Shown: one piece after another, positions 1 to 8,865 of the stretch | How positions within the stretch are numbered: position 1 is the first letter of the stretch | How the letters are laid out: each line of letters begins with the position of its first letter | Source: Glaciecola nitratireducens FR1064 | Lineage (GTDB): Bacteria > Pseudomonadota > Gammaproteobacteria > Enterobacterales > Alteromonadaceae | Assembly: GCF_000226565.1 (NCBI RefSeq) | Contig: NC_016041.1 | Coordinates: 2,232,001-2,296,000, forward strand | Direction: 5' to 3' | Length of the DNA: 64,000 bases | Program-made: the position numbers and the translations under genes | The notes under the pieces: generated by a model | Database searches by the model: none | Seen by the model: the letters and a program-made list of their open reading frames with translations, nothing else | Told to the model about the DNA's origin: nothing

Positions 1-1632
1 CGCCCAGATGTCATGTCGCGTTATTTCCCAGAAAATGCGCCTAAACCTTCGGTCACCATGGAAGCTAACTTTATTCTTAAAGAAAAACCCAAGAATGGCT
101 ACAGAGTAGTTGTGCAAGGAGGAAGCACTGCGGCAGGGTTCCCTTATGGTTTAGGTGCGAGTATCGCAGGTACGCTTGATCAACGCCTCAAAGCGAGCAT
201 GCCTGGACGATATGTAGAAGTACTCAATACCGCCATGTCTGCGGTAAATAGCTACACCTTACTCGATTTTGCAGATGAAATTATTGAGCAAAAGCCCGAT
301 GCCGTATTGATTTATGCGGGTCACAATGAGTTTCTTGGGATTTTAGGTGTCGGTTCGAACTATACAGCGATGGGCTCAGGGGCAACCACTAGATGGTTTT
401 TATCTCTAAAAGATTTCAGAATCTTTCAGTTAATCCAGCGCATTTATTTCGGACTTGCCACTCCAGAAGAATCTGGAAATACCGTAAAAAAAGGCAATCA
501 GCTCGTTACTTTAGAAGAACAGAAAACTGGCCAACAGTCTCGCACGTTTATGGCAAAAGTAGCGAAAAATAAAGCGATTGCGAAAGGCTCCAGCGTTTAT
601 AAAGCAGGTCTCGCCCAGTTTGAAAACAATATGTCCGAACTACTCGCTAAATACAGAAAGGCAAACATTCAAGTTTATATTTCAACGATTGCGAGTAACC
701 AAGCGGATCAAGCGCCTTTTTCTAGCCTACCGATTGAGAGTAAATTTATAGACTCAACAAATGCTTTTTTCTCTGGTATCGGAAAGATAAGCCGGCAACA
801 GCAGCTTCGAGACTTGGGATCAGCTTCAATAACATTTTTAGAGTCAACATCAGCAGATTTACACTTTAAAATCGCTAATCTTGCACTACAGCTGAAACAA
901 GCAAGTATTGCGAAAACACATTTTGCATTGGCACTAGAACATGACCAATTGCGCTTTAGAGCGCCGTCGGCAATAAATGACATTATTCGCAAACTGGCAA
1001 CACAATATAACGCTGTGCTAGTTGACGCAGAGAGCGAGCTTGCCATTCGCAGCCCTGACGGAATCGTAGGTAGCGCGATGATGTTGGAGCATCTGCATCC
1101 AAACCTACAGGGTTATTTTGTCATTTCAAACGCATTTTATGAAGCCATTGCGGCGAACGCCAATATAAAACCGTTTACTAAGGTCAGCATAGATAGAGCG
1201 TGGAGAGAGCGCTTAGTGCTTACACAAGAGGAATACTATGGTTTTGCGACCATATTGAATTTGACTTCTGACTATCCCTTTAGCCAAAACCCAACAACAC
1301 CGTCTCTGCCCAAACCAGGCGACTGGCAGCAGCAGTTGGGCTTAGACTTTTTTGTTAAAAAAATATCTTGGCTACAAATGATGGAAACCAGTTTAGAACG
1401 ATACCGAAGTGACAATAATCCAACAATGATGGCTAAAGCGATACAAATTCTCGCCGATGCACTGCCGCACAACGGCTTATATAATCTACAAATTGCTGAG
1501 ATCAAGTTTACCCAGCAGCGCTTCAGTGAGTCTTTGTACTATTACCAGCGTGCAAAACGCGCTGGTGCCCTAGGAGAAGCAATAGATAACAACATTAAAC
1601 TAATTCAAGCTGCTTTGCCCGAGGTGAAGTAG
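1..1632 (+). CDS. SGNH/GDSL-type hydrolase with C-terminal TPR-like region, 5' end cut by window
   Basis: The frame is open to the first base of the window (R-P-D-V before the first Met), so the true start lies outside. Numbering from that Met, a block I-like GGST (nucleophile Ser about 38) sits in VVVQGGSTAAGFPYG. YAGHNEFLGILG (about 103-115) resembles the Gly/Asn blocks of SGNH hydrolases, and LEHLHPNLQGY (about 357-367) supplies the late catalytic His. The last about 100 residues look like TPR helices (NLQIAEIKFTQQRFSESLYYYQRAK). The family includes esterases and acyl/acetyl hydrolases acting on lipids or glycans; the substrate cannot be told here. It converges on the usp gene with 16 bases between stops. 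Family call is good, function open. Confidence 0.7.
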   Translation, partial: RPDVMSRYFPENAPKPSVTMEANFILKEKPKNGYRVVVQGGSTAAGFPYGLGASIAGTLDQRLKASMPGRYVEVLNTAMSAVNSYTLLDFADEIIEQKPDAVLIYAGHNEFLGILGVGSNYTAMGSGATTRWFLSLKDFRIFQLIQRIYFGLATPEESGNTVKKGNQLVTLEEQKTGQQSRTFMAKVAKNKAIAKGSSVYKAGLAQFENNMSELLAKYRKANIQVYISTIASNQADQAPFSSLPIESKFIDSTNAFFSGIGKISRQQQLRDLGSASITFLESTSADLHFKIANLALQLKQASIAKTHFALALEHDQLRFRAPSAINDIIRKLATQYNAVLVDAESELAIRSPDGIVGSAMMLEHLHPNLQGYFVISNAFYEAIAANANIKPFTKVSIDRAWRERLVLTQEEYYGFATILNLTSDYPFSQNPTTPSLPKPGDWQQQLGLDFFVKKISWLQMMETSLERYRSDNNPTMMAKAIQILADALPHNGLYNLQIAEIKFTQQRFSESLYYYQRAKRAGALGEAIDNNIKLIQAALPEVK

Positions 1633-1648
1633 GAATATAGAAAAACAA

Positions 1649-2500
1649 CTATCTCAGCACAACCATAGGGACTTTACTGCGCTCGAGCATTTTCATCGTA
1701 TTACTGCCTAAAAAGAACTGACGAAGCTTTGAATGTCCGAACGCCCCCATGACAATAAGACCAATGTCATGCTTTTGTTTGTATTCCATTAATGCGTCGA
1801 AAATATTTCCTTCAACAAAGGATGAAGTGACAGTAAAGCCTTTTTCTTCCAACTTTTTCTGGGCGGCTAAGAACTTTTCTTTTAAGTCTGGCTCGTTATT
1901 TTTGACTGAAACAAGATGACAGTGAAGCCCGTGTAATAGTCCACCATCAATCACTCTCTGTAGCGCATTATCCGCAGTCTGCCTGCCATCATACGCAACC
2001 ATAAACGAAGTGGGCTCGCTAAATGTATCAGGGATTATCACGACTGGGTGAGTGGCTTTGCGAAGCAGTGTCTCGATGTTAGAGCCCAGTGCACTGTAAT
2101 CATCCTCATGCCCCTTGCCGCTTCGCCCAATCACAATCAATCGCGTTTTATCTTCCATGTCGACAATCGCATCTGCTAACTCACCATGTCTTTGCGTTGA
2201 TTCCACTTGCTGTACAACAGATGTCTGAGCTTGACTGGCAACCCGTTCAAGCAGCTCTTTACCCAGTTTTAGGGCTAGTTTGCCGCGCTGCTCGTCAAGT
2301 TTGGTCATTTCCTGTAAAAGTGCGGAACGCGCGCCGAGTCCAATAGCACCGCTGTAATTGTCTGCACCGTGTTGCTGTTCTTTTTCAATGGTATGTAAAA
2401 ATAATATTGGCTTAGTCAATTTATTTGACGCCCAGATGGCTGCGTTTGTCACCGCTGTTGTCATTGCGGAGCCATCCACACAAGTAATAATTTTTGTCAT
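1649..2500 (-). CDS. Tandem-domain universal stress protein (UspA family)
   Basis: A cytoplasmic stress protein of 283 residues made of two Usp folds. The C-terminal domain has the ATP-binding signature G-2x-G-9x-G-S (GAFGHSKLRQFFLGSN). The N-terminal domain carries a slightly longer variant (GRSGKGHEDDYSALGSN), so it may bind nucleotide less well. The length is that of UspE-like two-domain members. It lies downstream of the SulP transporter gene on the same strand with about 100 bases between them and no clear terminator, so the two are probably co-transcribed. SulP-Usp pairs recur in marine bacteria, where the Usp may modulate or be co-regulated with the transporter; that link is inference. 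Confidence 0.85.
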   Translation of the reverse strand: MTKIITCVDGSAMTTAVTNAAIWASNKLTKPILFLHTIEKEQQHGADNYSGAIGLGARSALLQEMTKLDEQRGKLALKLGKELLERVASQAQTSVVQQVESTQRHGELADAIVDMEDKTRLIVIGRSGKGHEDDYSALGSNIETLLRKATHPVVIIPDTFSEPTSFMVAYDGRQTADNALQRVIDGGLLHGLHCHLVSVKNNEPDLKEKFLAAQKKLEEKGFTVTSSFVEGNIFDALMEYKQKHDIGLIVMGAFGHSKLRQFFLGSNTMKMLERSKVPMVVLR

Positions 2501-2596
2501 CCTTTTCTCCTTCCTTTGTCAAAATAATCTTTGTTATTTATCAACTGTGGCACCCTTATTAATGACGACCCTACCCTTTTTTGCGACAGAGCCAAA

Positions 2597-4087
2597 TCAA
2601 TGACCGCCAAACATTTTCTCTACTTCTTTGGGATCATTGTGTATTCCAAATTCGTCCACCACGGTTGCTGTTGCGTCATTCATTCCCACGATATTTACCG
2701 TTGCGCCTTCACGTCTAAATTTTATAACAACCTTATCTAAGGAGGTTACGGCTGTAATATCCCAAAAATGCGCATGTGAAAGATCAATTTCTACAGTATC
2801 TAAGGCTTCTTTGAAGTCAAATGCATTGATAAACTGTTCTGCTGATGCAAAAAACACCTGACCAACAACCTCATATGTGCGCTTATTTTCAGACTCATCA
2901 TGGTGCGATTTCACTGCCATAATACGACCAATTTTGTTAGCAAAGAACAAGGTAGCGAGCAATACTCCGATTAACACGCCTATTGCCAAATTGTGTGTGG
3001 CCACGACCACTATAACAGTGGTAATCATAACAATATTCGACGACATAGGATGCTTGCGCAAGTCTCTAATGGACGACCATGAAAAGGTCCCTATTGATAC
3101 CATAATCATCACTGCTACGAGCGCAGCCATGGGGATTTGCTTTACCCAGTCATCTAAAAAGACCACCATGATAATCAAGACCAAGCCAGCAGTAAAAGTC
3201 GACAATCGTCCTCTACCACCCGACTTCACGTTAATAATCGACTGACCAATCATTGCACAGCCAGCCATACCACCGAAAAGACCAGCACCGATATTGGCAA
3301 TGCCTTGACCTTTGCATTCTTTATTAGCATCACTGCTAGTATCAGTCAGGTCGTCTACGATGGTTGCCGTCATCATAGATTCAAGTAAACCCACTACGGC
3401 TAAACCGAGCGAGTAAGGCAGGATTATCATCAGTGTATCGATATTAAGCGGAACATCGGGCCACAGAAATATTGGCAATGTATCGGGCAGTTCGCCCATA
3501 TCACCGACCGTTCGAATGTCTAGTCCTAGCAGCATTGCTGCTATCGTCAAAGCAACAATGCACAGCAGTGGTGAAGGGATGACTTTTCCAATCTTGGGGA
3601 TGTAGGGAAAAAGATATATGATGCCAAGACCGACTGCTGTCATCGCATAAACATGCCATGTAACGTCTGTAAGTTCGGGTAGTTGTGCCATAAATATAAG
3701 AATAGCCAGTGCATTCACGAAACCTGTGACGACCGAGCGAGAGACAAAGCGCATTAAACTGCCCAATTTCAGAAAGCCCGCAAATATTTGAAACACGCCA
3801 GTAAGTAATGTCGCTGCAAGCAAGTATTCCAAACCATGCTCTCTAACCAGCGTTACCATTAATAGCGCCATTGCTCCTGTTGCGGCAGAGATCATACCCG
3901 GTCGTCCACCAACAAAAGCGATAATGACAGCAATACAAAATGAGGCGTATAAACCAACTTTAGGGTCTACACCTGCAATAATTGAGAAAGCAATCGCTTC
4001 AGGTATTAAGGCTAAGGCCACAACAATACCCGCAAGCACATCGCCACGGATATTTGAAAGCCAGTCTTTTTTCATGTGTTCGAGCAT
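2597..4087 (-). CDS. SulP family inorganic anion transporter with STAS domain
   Basis: An inner-membrane anion carrier of 496 residues. The first about 380 residues are strongly hydrophobic with 10-14 membrane segments, beginning with the Sulfate_transp signature ([19 protein letters not shown]). The C-terminal about 100 residues form a soluble STAS domain ([20 protein letters not shown]). SulP members carry sulfate, bicarbonate or dicarboxylates; this short bacterial form resembles those proposed as Na+-dependent bicarbonate or sulfate carriers, but the substrate is not readable from sequence. The start is the first in-frame ATG with only a weak ribosome site. A second Met four codons on has none. 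The Usp gene follows. Confidence 0.85.
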   Translation of the reverse strand: MLEHMKKDWLSNIRGDVLAGIVVALALIPEAIAFSIIAGVDPKVGLYASFCIAVIIAFVGGRPGMISAATGAMALLMVTLVREHGLEYLLAATLLTGVFQIFAGFLKLGSLMRFVSRSVVTGFVNALAILIFMAQLPELTDVTWHVYAMTAVGLGIIYLFPYIPKIGKVIPSPLLCIVALTIAAMLLGLDIRTVGDMGELPDTLPIFLWPDVPLNIDTLMIILPYSLGLAVVGLLESMMTATIVDDLTDTSSDANKECKGQGIANIGAGLFGGMAGCAMIGQSIINVKSGGRGRLSTFTAGLVLIIMVVFLDDWVKQIPMAALVAVMIMVSIGTFSWSSIRDLRKHPMSSNIVMITTVIVVVATHNLAIGVLIGVLLATLFFANKIGRIMAVKSHHDESENKRTYEVVGQVFFASAEQFINAFDFKEALDTVEIDLSHAHFWDITAVTSLDKVVIKFRREGATVNIVGMNDATATVVDEFGIHNDPKEVEKMFGGH

Positions 4088-4322
4088 GTATATTGCCTAA
4101 TGTTGAGAACTCTCCTCAACGCAGAGAAAAATCCAAATTAAAATTTTAAAACGAATAAACCGCGCAAATAATGCGGTAACGACGGCACGTAGTAAAACAG
4201 TGCTTCTGATGATGACGTCTAGGGCAGTATAACGAGTAACAGTACTTTCCCTAGATTGTTTATTGCGGCAAATGATAACGCTTTTGTAATTTTGTTACAA
4301 ACTGAGGTATTTGTAACCCCAA
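4088..4322. other. SulP gene upstream region
   Basis: A non-coding stretch between the SulP start and the pullulanase terminator. A short inverted repeat (GTTGAG/CTCAAC, 4102-4120) lies in the probable SulP 5' leader. A minus-strand TATACT (4226-4231) is a possible -10 without a good -35. A single TGACGTCT (4213-4220) resembles one met box, but no second box adjoins it. Nothing here encodes a convincing protein. Confidence 0.4.
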
Positions 4323-4354
4323 TAAAAAACCAGCGCATTGCGCTGGTTTTTTTA
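4323..4354 (-). terminator. Intrinsic terminator of the TonB receptor-pullulanase unit (bidirectional form)
   Basis: The stem CCAGCG/CGCTGG (up to 8 bp with CA/TG) has a tiny loop, flanked by A7 on one side and T7 on the other. It lies about 40 bases past the pullulanase stop and would work in either direction. Confidence 0.85.
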
Positions 4355-4390
4355 GGGTTTACGCTTATTTCTAAGCTTTAGGGAGACGCT

Positions 4391-7300
4391 CTACTGTACA
4401 GGCGTAACCGTCACTGTTGGCGCCTTTGCATCCGGTCCTTGAACCTTGAATTGATACAAACCCGCCGCTGGTGCCGCAATCGTTAAGTTAGCGCTGTTTC
4501 CATCTTGGAAGGTGACTTTAGGCTCACCTATGGTAACCGCAGCAGTATCATCAGAGGTTGCACCCAGATTCACTGTTGACCAGTCAGATGTAGCCACTTT
4601 AAAGTTTACGTCAGTGCCATCTAAATTGATGTTAACGGTGTAAACACCTTCGCCTTGATAGATTAAAGGATCATCTTCACCCCAACCGTTCAGGCTCCCG
4701 CGAATAAATACCGTGTTAGCACCAAAGAACTGTTCGTTGAAGACTCTGATTTTTGGCTCATTAAGGTTTGTGCTGTCGAAAATAAACACATACTTTCCGG
4801 CTTCTGCCACATCAATCACAACATTGCTTCCCCCTTCAGTAAGCGCCAGGTCTTGACCCAACACTACCAGGTCATCAACATCATCTTCACTAAATGCGCC
4901 CAAGTTTGGACTATCCCAGCCTTCGTTCGCTACTTTGAACTGATACTCTTCAGCACTAAGCTCAACCGCAACAGAGTACAAACGTCCACCGTCATAATTG
5001 AACTCGTTGTCCAAACCCCAACCGTTCATGCCGCCACGAAGGAAAATAGGATTACCAACATACGGTTCTTCGTTAACGATGGTAAGCGTTGCTGCGCCGG
5101 TATCTGCCGCATTGAAGCTGAACACATAGGTAGCATCAACACTTGGCGTAAAGGTCATGTTGCCTTGGCCACTGAAGACATCTTTCTCTAAATCTTCAGT
5201 CACTTCTGGCGCATCGTTATTGCCGTAGTCAACCGATGTCCAATTAGCAGATGCGATCTTGAATGCGTAGGTCTCTGCACCGTTCAAGGCTATTGCAACT
5301 TCATATACACCATCGCCTTTATAGCTCATTGCATCAGTTTCGCCCCACGCATTCATTTGACCACGCAAGAACACAGTGGTATCGCCAAATGGGACAACAT
5401 CAGGTGCGCCCGATGTCGCAAATGCAGATAAACCGTAACCACGCTCCATGCCTTGGTTTTTAACAAAAACAGCCATACTTAATGGCGGCACAGTAAATGT
5501 ACCATTGCCAGAGGCATCAGCACCTTCAGCAAACGAAGCACCGCGTACGACTGGATCGACCGAGTTAGCAAGCACCGTATGAAGCTCAAAGCCGGTAGCC
5601 GTTAACACATCAATCGACTTTTCTTCGTAGCCCGTGTTAATCACGATAGCAAGCGCGTCATATTTTGGATCGAGATCGGCCAATACTGAATCGCTATTGG
5701 CAGTCACGCCATCGTCAAGGCTCATTACAATCAAGCTCTGCTGTTGACGCGAGCCAATGTTGTGGAAACCAACGCGTGCTTTAATGTCTTCTGCAGTAGT
5801 TAAACGAAACAGTTTACTGTCAGTTCGAATGCTTAAGTACTCTTGGAATACTTCTGCTGCAAACTCAACGTTTGACATACTTGCTGCACGTTCAGGTGAG
5901 AACATAAAGGTAGAAATGGTGTCCCACATAGCCTGATTGTCTTGTGCCAACGGCAAACCAACGTTCCAATTGTTGGTCTCGTAGGTGAAGTCAACCCGAC
6001 TGAACCAGTCGCCGGAATCGTAAGTGTTGCGATCCATTGACTTAGAACGTAGGAAGTCACCGCCCATTTGTAAGAAAGGAATACCTTGCGACAGCATAGG
6101 GATACCAATACCTATGTTTTGTGCGCGGATCCTTTGATCCAAGCTCAGATTTGCTGGCAGGTTGTAATTGTACTGATCCCAAAGTGATTCATTATCATGC
6201 TTTGACACATAGTTGATGATATCCGCAGGATCTAGCGCGTAACCACCCAGTGAGCTGGTTTCAGTGGCATTGCCGCCTGATGTTTCTAAGATAAAATCAG
6301 TCAATGTACCGGCCATGGTCATTTTGACAATGTCTTGGTCGCTCATTGCACTCGCTATGCTCACTTCACCGTCAACGCCTAAACGGCTAGTTCTATTGCC
6401 ATTGTAGAAAATGTTACCGCGACGAATACCTTCACGAGTTCGGTCATTGTAAGTACCAATTTCAGTGCCGGCCATATTGATTTGATTCGCTTGCTCGTAG
6501 CCACGATCTTGACGAATCCAACCTTCACCATAGAAGTAATTGTCTTCATCTAATTCTCGTACTTTGGCATATAAATCAACCATGGTTTGCTTGGTTGCTT
6601 GGCTCATAATGTCGAAACGGAATCCATCAAACTTATAATGCTCAGTCCATAGAAGAAGCGAGTCTTCCATGAATTTTTCCATCATGCGGTTGCGTGGTTC
6701 AGTATCATCACAGCATGTTTCGCGCACAATTGCGCCGCTGTCGACTTCATATCTATGGTAGTAACCTGGCACGACTTTATCAAAAACTGAGTTTTCAAAT
6801 AAACCCGAAGCATTGGTGTGGTTATACACAACGTCAAGCACAACACGAAGGCCAACCTCGTGCAGCGACTGGTTCATCGCACGCATTTCAATAATACGCG
6901 CAACGCCATCTGGATTGGATGAATAACTGCCCTCTGGTGCGTTAAAGTGCTTCGGATCATAACCCCAGTTGAACTGGTCAATATCACGCAGCTGTTCTGA
7001 TAGTGCTTGTGCAGCGCCCGGCTCAGATAACACGTTAAAGCTGTTGTAAAGCTCACCGATCGTCAAATCACGAGGCGTATTATCAAGACAAACTGCTGAT
7101 GCTGGCTTCAATGCGCATATTTGCTGAACCGTGCTTGAAAGATCAACCGTTTTGCTCGTATCTTCGTTGATAGTTGCAATATCGTTTGCTGGCAGCATAT
7201 GGAAATGCGTTAAGCCCTTTTCAGCAAGTTTAGCAAGGTGCTGCATAGGCGCAGACTCTTTTTCAGTGAACGCGAGATATTTACCTCGATTCGCTTCTGA

Positions 7301-8785
7301 AGTAGACGCATCTAAAGCGCTAAAATCACGAATATGGCCTTCATATAAAACCGCATCTTCTGGATCCGTAATGCTCGGGATAATGTGTGTATCCCAGCCT
7401 TCTGGCTTAAGGTCTTCATCTGTTAAATTAACAAATTGAGAGAATCGACCATTAAGAGCCAAACCAACTGAGTATGGGTCAGTTACATCGATAACTTCTA
7501 TTTGCTCATCTTCTGGATGATACACAGTCACTTCAAAGCGATATAACTGGCGATCCATGTCCATAGTGCCTGCATATGTCCAAATGCCTGTTGCCGAGTC
7601 ATACGTCATTGGCTTAGTCGACTGCAGACGCTTATCAGCAGCATAAAGTTTAAGTGCAACGTTGGTTGCCGTCGGCGCCCAAACTCTGGCTTCAATACCT
7701 GAATCGGTGTAAACAGGACCTAGTACTGCTTCGTCTGCATCGTTTTCACCCAAGGTATACAACTGGTCTAAAACGTTAGGAATTTGAATGCGAGTAGCCG
7801 CGACAAGTTCACCTTCTGCATTATACGCACCTAGCACCGCTTGTGTTTTTAGCACAGCTTTTGCATCATCGACGCTCCAGTCGCCAGCGAAAGCAGGTAA
7901 CGCTGATAAATGAGGAGCGATTGCTTTTTGTTCGTCAGTTAAGTCAACTTCTGTAAGCTCAACTACCGTGCCATTTAAGCCGGTATCAAGCGTCACCGCA
8001 AGGCTAGCATCAGCGGAATAATGCAATTTAACTGTATCCACAATGCCAAAATCAACATCCCATAGTAATGTGCTTGCATCTAACCAATGCGCCTGAGCAC
8101 CATCAATAGATACGGGCTGTTCGCCTAAAGAATCAACTGGAAATTCATAGATTGTTGGAACGCCAGAAAACGTAAAATTCATTCGAGCAAAGCGTTCATC
8201 ATCAGGTTGTTGAAGTTTCGCCTTACCGTCTATGCCGCCCATCTCTTTACCAGCATCATCGGTACCAATATGGATGATAAAGTTTTGACAAGCGCCAGGG
8301 GTTAACGCATATCCGGGTTTTAACTCTAAAACCCAATAGGCGCCGTATGTTGGATCAATTCCCGTATGCACTCGACCGTTGTCCCAAGCGGTGTCTGGGT
8401 CGGCATAAGCATCGCACGCATCATTACTCCAAGTATGCAGTCTATAGCCTTCATAAGAAGGGTCATTTGGGCTGTTATCAGCCCCTACTGCTGCTCGGTT
8501 ATAATACAAAACAGCTTGATCTGCTGTTGGAAAAACAACCGGCGGCGCTAGAGTTGGATTAAAACCAACTACACAAGCATCATTTGCAGCATTAGGCACA
8601 GTAGGTGCCGCACAAACGATAGGGGGCGGTGGCACGCAACCCGAACCATCGGAACTAGGAACATTAGGAACATTGCAGGTTAATGCAACCTGCCCCGATT
8701 CAACTTCTGATCCGCCACAGCCGGACAATACGAATATTGACAAGAGGACAGCAGCATAGCTGATGAAACTTTTACGACTAAACAT
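4391..8785 (-). CDS. Secreted pullulanase-type alpha-1,6-glucosidase lipoprotein (GH13) with three C-terminal repeats
   Basis: Hydrolyses alpha-1,6 branches in pullulan, glycogen or starch, probably at the cell surface. From the chosen ATG (SD TTGGAG 9 bases upstream) the protein is 1464 residues with lipoprotein signal SIFVLSGC. Order: pullulanase-associated N-terminal domain (about 60-200), pullulanase N2 module with AHWLDASTLLWD, CBM48-like domain (GIEARVWAPTATNVALKLY), then GH13 catalysis. Motifs are YDP in FNWGYDPKHF, region I DVVYNHT (about 650), region II GFRFDIMS with nucleophile Asp (about 725), region III YGEGW with acid Glu (about 752) and region IV SKHDN (about 863). After the C-terminal beta domain come three modules of about 110 residues starting FLRGQMNAWG, FLRGGMNGWG and FIRGSLNGWG, probably glucan-binding. 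An upstream ATG at 8869 overlaps the receptor stop as ATGA but would put 28 residues before the signal peptide. Confidence 0.92.
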   Translation of the reverse strand: MFSRKSFISYAAVLLSIFVLSGCGGSEVESGQVALTCNVPNVPSSDGSGCVPPPPIVCAAPTVPNAANDACVVGFNPTLAPPVVFPTADQAVLYYNRAAVGADNSPNDPSYEGYRLHTWSNDACDAYADPDTAWDNGRVHTGIDPTYGAYWVLELKPGYALTPGACQNFIIHIGTDDAGKEMGGIDGKAKLQQPDDERFARMNFTFSGVPTIYEFPVDSLGEQPVSIDGAQAHWLDASTLLWDVDFGIVDTVKLHYSADASLAVTLDTGLNGTVVELTEVDLTDEQKAIAPHLSALPAFAGDWSVDDAKAVLKTQAVLGAYNAEGELVAATRIQIPNVLDQLYTLGENDADEAVLGPVYTDSGIEARVWAPTATNVALKLYAADKRLQSTKPMTYDSATGIWTYAGTMDMDRQLYRFEVTVYHPEDEQIEVIDVTDPYSVGLALNGRFSQFVNLTDEDLKPEGWDTHIIPSITDPEDAVLYEGHIRDFSALDASTSEANRGKYLAFTEKESAPMQHLAKLAEKGLTHFHMLPANDIATINEDTSKTVDLSSTVQQICALKPASAVCLDNTPRDLTIGELYNSFNVLSEPGAAQALSEQLRDIDQFNWGYDPKHFNAPEGSYSSNPDGVARIIEMRAMNQSLHEVGLRVVLDVVYNHTNASGLFENSVFDKVVPGYYHRYEVDSGAIVRETCCDDTEPRNRMMEKFMEDSLLLWTEHYKFDGFRFDIMSQATKQTMVDLYAKVRELDEDNYFYGEGWIRQDRGYEQANQINMAGTEIGTYNDRTREGIRRGNIFYNGNRTSRLGVDGEVSIASAMSDQDIVKMTMAGTLTDFILETSGGNATETSSLGGYALDPADIINYVSKHDNESLWDQYNYNLPANLSLDQRIRAQNIGIGIPMLSQGIPFLQMGGDFLRSKSMDRNTYDSGDWFSRVDFTYETNNWNVGLPLAQDNQAMWDTISTFMFSPERAASMSNVEFAAEVFQEYLSIRTDSKLFRLTTAEDIKARVGFHNIGSRQQQSLIVMSLDDGVTANSDSVLADLDPKYDALAIVINTGYEEKSIDVLTATGFELHTVLANSVDPVVRGASFAEGADASGNGTFTVPPLSMAVFVKNQGMERGYGLSAFATSGAPDVVPFGDTTVFLRGQMNAWGETDAMSYKGDGVYEVAIALNGAETYAFKIASANWTSVDYGNNDAPEVTEDLEKDVFSGQGNMTFTPSVDATYVFSFNAADTGAATLTIVNEEPYVGNPIFLRGGMNGWGLDNEFNYDGGRLYSVAVELSAEEYQFKVANEGWDSPNLGAFSEDDVDDLVVLGQDLALTEGGSNVVIDVAEAGKYVFIFDSTNLNEPKIRVFNEQFFGANTVFIRGSLNGWGEDDPLIYQGEGVYTVNINLDGTDVNFKVATSDWSTVNLGATSDDTAAVTIGEPKVTFQDGNSANLTIAAPAAGLYQFKVQGPDAKAPTVTVTPVQ

Positions 8786-8865
8786 AGGTAAACACTCCAA
8801 TGTCATACTTTTGTTACGACCTAAATTAAGGCCTTTTTTAAACAGAGACGTTAAATTAATTATTC

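Noticed and set aside
4213-4220. TGACGTCT upstream of the SulP gene as a MetJ site
   Set aside because: Only one box-like octamer; the flanking octamers do not match, and MetJ needs at least two adjacent boxes.
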